The translations under genes and the position numbers were made by a program. A DNA stretch of 63,701 nucleotides from Eubacteriales bacterium (GTDB taxonomy: Bacteria; Bacillota; Clostridia; Lachnospirales; Lachnospiraceae). Location: the NCBI GenBank assembly GCA_030524585.1, contig JAUNGJ010000008.1, forward strand, positions 1 through 63,701, read 5' to 3'. The notes beneath the pieces were generated by a model. That model saw only the letters and a list, made by a program, of their open reading frames with translations. It did no database searches and was not told the DNA's origin. This document shows positions 62,341 through 63,701 of the stretch, in pieces; within the stretch, counting starts at the first letter, position 1, and every line of letters starts with the position of its first letter.

Positions 62341-63701
62341 ATGATGAGTACAAAAGTTAAGATCGACAGAGGCAATTATCTATTTGACAATCGCGCACTT
62401 GTGGCGCTGATTATTCCACTGATCATTGAACAGCTGCTTGCGATTCTGGTAGGAATGGCAGATAGTATTATGATTGCAAATGTAGGAGAAGCCGCAGTAT
62501 CCGGCGTATCCTTGGTGGATCAAATTATGGTGTTAGTGATTCAGGTGTTTTCGGCGCTTGCCACCGGAGGCGCGGTGGTTACAGGACAGTATATGGGTCA
62601 GAAGAACCGGAAAAAGGCGTGTGATTCGGCAATGCAGATGGTATGGTTCATTACTATATGTTCTGTTGTGATTACTGTTGGTATCTATGGAGGAAAATAC
62701 TGGATACTCCACGGAGTGTTTGGTCAGATTGAAAAAGACGTCATGGGGTATGCCAATACATATCTGCTGATTGTGACAGCGTCGATTCCGTTTATTGCAT
62801 TGTATAACTGTGGGGCAGCTGTTTTCCGAACAATGGGTAATTCAGAGATCTCTATGAGAGTATCTATTATTATGAATGTAATCAATGTTTGTGGGAATGC
62901 GCTGCTGATTTACGGATTTCATCGGGGAGCTGAGGGAGTTGCTATTCCGACTTTGGTTTCCCGTATAGTAGCGGCTGTAATCATTACGGTCATGCTTGTC
63001 AATGAGAAATATCCGGTACATATTAAGAGAACCCTTCATTACCGTTTAGATTGGTCAATGGTGAAGAGAATCTTAAGCATAGGTATTCCCAATGGCCTGG
63101 AGAACAGTATGTTTCAGCTGGGAAAAATCATTGTGCTGAGTCTGGTGTCTACCTTCGGAACCCATGCGATTGCGGCAAATGCCGTTGGAAATGCAGTTTC
63201 ACTGTTTTCCATTCTCCCTGGAATGGCAATCTCTCTGGCGATAACCACTGTGATTTCCCGCTGTGTGGGGGCTGGGGATTATGAACAGGTTAAATATTAT
63301 ATCCGCAAACTGATTCTGATTACCCATGTGGGGATGCTGGTTTCGGTTGGCTTAGTATTTCTGGCAATGCCCTGGATTGTGCGGGCTTACCATCTGTCGG
63401 AGCTTACCGCTCAGGTGACAAGACAGATTCTTTATTTTCATGGAATCTGTACGATTTTTTTCTGGCCAGGTTCATTTTCGCTGCCGGCGGCATTCCGGGC
63501 ATCTGGAGATGCAAGGGCATGTATGATCATTTCCATCCTGTCCATGTGGATATTCCGAATTATATTTAGCTATATTTTAGGGAAATATATGGGCATGGGC
63601 GTGTTTGGCGTGTGGGTTGCTATGATTATTGATTGGGTGTTCAGAGTGATCTGTTATTATATTCGTTATGCCAGTGGCAAATGGAAAAAGGCAGCGATTG
63701 T
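62341..63701 (+). CDS. MATE-family efflux transporter, nearly complete, cut by window end
   Basis: The frame opens at paired ATGs (62341 and 62344) after AGGAAGG and stays open to the end of the window, about 453 codons. Start MSTKVKIDRGNYLFDNRALVALIIPLIIEQLLAILVGMADSIMIAN, and membrane segments spaced as in MATE exporters throughout. The last residues IRYASGKWKKAAI suggest that only a short tail is missing. It expels cations or drugs using an ion gradient. It follows the XRE-cupin regulator by about 70 bases. Confidence 0.88.
   Translation, partial: MMSTKVKIDRGNYLFDNRALVALIIPLIIEQLLAILVGMADSIMIANVGEAAVSGVSLVDQIMVLVIQVFSALATGGAVVTGQYMGQKNRKKACDSAMQMVWFITICSVVITVGIYGGKYWILHGVFGQIEKDVMGYANTYLLIVTASIPFIALYNCGAAVFRTMGNSEISMRVSIIMNVINVCGNALLIYGFHRGAEGVAIPTLVSRIVAAVIITVMLVNEKYPVHIKRTLHYRLDWSMVKRILSIGIPNGLENSMFQLGKIIVLSLVSTFGTHAIAANAVGNAVSLFSILPGMAISLAITTVISRCVGAGDYEQVKYYIRKLILITHVGMLVSVGLVFLAMPWIVRAYHLSELTAQVTRQILYFHGICTIFFWPGSFSLPAAFRASGDARACMIISILSMWIFRIIFSYILGKYMGMGVFGVWVAMIIDWVFRVICYYIRYASGKWKKAAI

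Noticed and set aside
1-63701. Phage, transposon, tRNA or rRNA genes
   Set aside because: No integrase, transposase, capsid, tRNA cloverleaf or rRNA stretch was recognised on either strand; a tRNAscan or profile search would be needed to exclude small ones.

Overview
This window looks like a chromosomal segment of a spore-forming, low-to-moderate GC Clostridia, most likely a Lachnospiraceae relative. The support is indirect: the sporulation genes spoIIR and spoIIID, a SPOCS/LysM protein, strong AGGAGG ribosome sites with tight operons, DnaE-type polymerase with a PHP domain, and several oligopeptide ABC importers and PTS genes typical of gut anaerobes. No rRNA, tRNA, CRISPR array, transposase or phage gene was recognised.

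Layout. (1) 1-4850: a metal-handling island with a truncated His-rich COG0523/CobW GTPase, a second COG0523-like GTPase fused to a DUF1980-type domain, a ZIP transporter and a CtpE-like P-type ATPase. (2) 4993-10492: a complete peptide ABC importer (binding lipoprotein, two permeases, two ATPases) ending in a clear terminator. (3) 10609-12770: an AraC regulator overlapping a DMT exporter and a DUF2000 gene. (4) 19113 back to 12838 on the minus strand: malQ, plsC, pncB, ddl and murF. (5) 19294-30010 on the plus strand: PrcB-like lipoprotein, SPOCS-LysM protein, ispE, a GntR regulator, spoIIR, acyl-ACP thioesterase, cvfB, dnaE, murI and a DUF1934 gene. (6) 30096-40219: a mixed block with cardiolipin synthase, a trigger-factor-like lipoprotein, a YitT protein, a TrpXYZ-type ABC importer, an S4-less pseudouridine synthase, PPK2, uridine kinase and an ArsC/Spx-like protein.

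(7) 40311-47555: a sugar PTS locus with separate EIIA, EIIB and ascorbate-type EIIC, a small TPR protein, a class II aldolase, an orphan P-loop kinase and a PfkB kinase, facing a PRD/EIIB/EIIA-containing activator. Together these suggest uptake of an unknown sugar as its phosphate, a second phosphorylation and aldol cleavage. (8) 47689-50487: an XRE regulator with three copies of its probable operator, a DUF3169 membrane protein, an AraC regulator, a small unknown protein and spoIIID. (9) 50528-61618: a second peptide ABC importer whose operon contains an AstE/aspartoacylase-like hydrolase, a DUF885 metallopeptidase and a class III (GSA-like) aminotransferase, with a second DUF885 peptidase behind it. 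(10) an XRE-cupin regulator and a MATE exporter cut by the window end.

The most unusual signals are the peptide uptake-and-catabolism operon of region 9 with a phased ATTATAAT array at its promoter, the sugar PTS locus of region 7 with two unexplained genes, the XRE triple operator, a 24-bp stem-loop at the predicted 5' end of the TrpX-type transcript, and a stem-loop between the binding-protein gene and first permease gene in all three ABC importer operons. Functions of substrates are inferred; no similarity search could be run.
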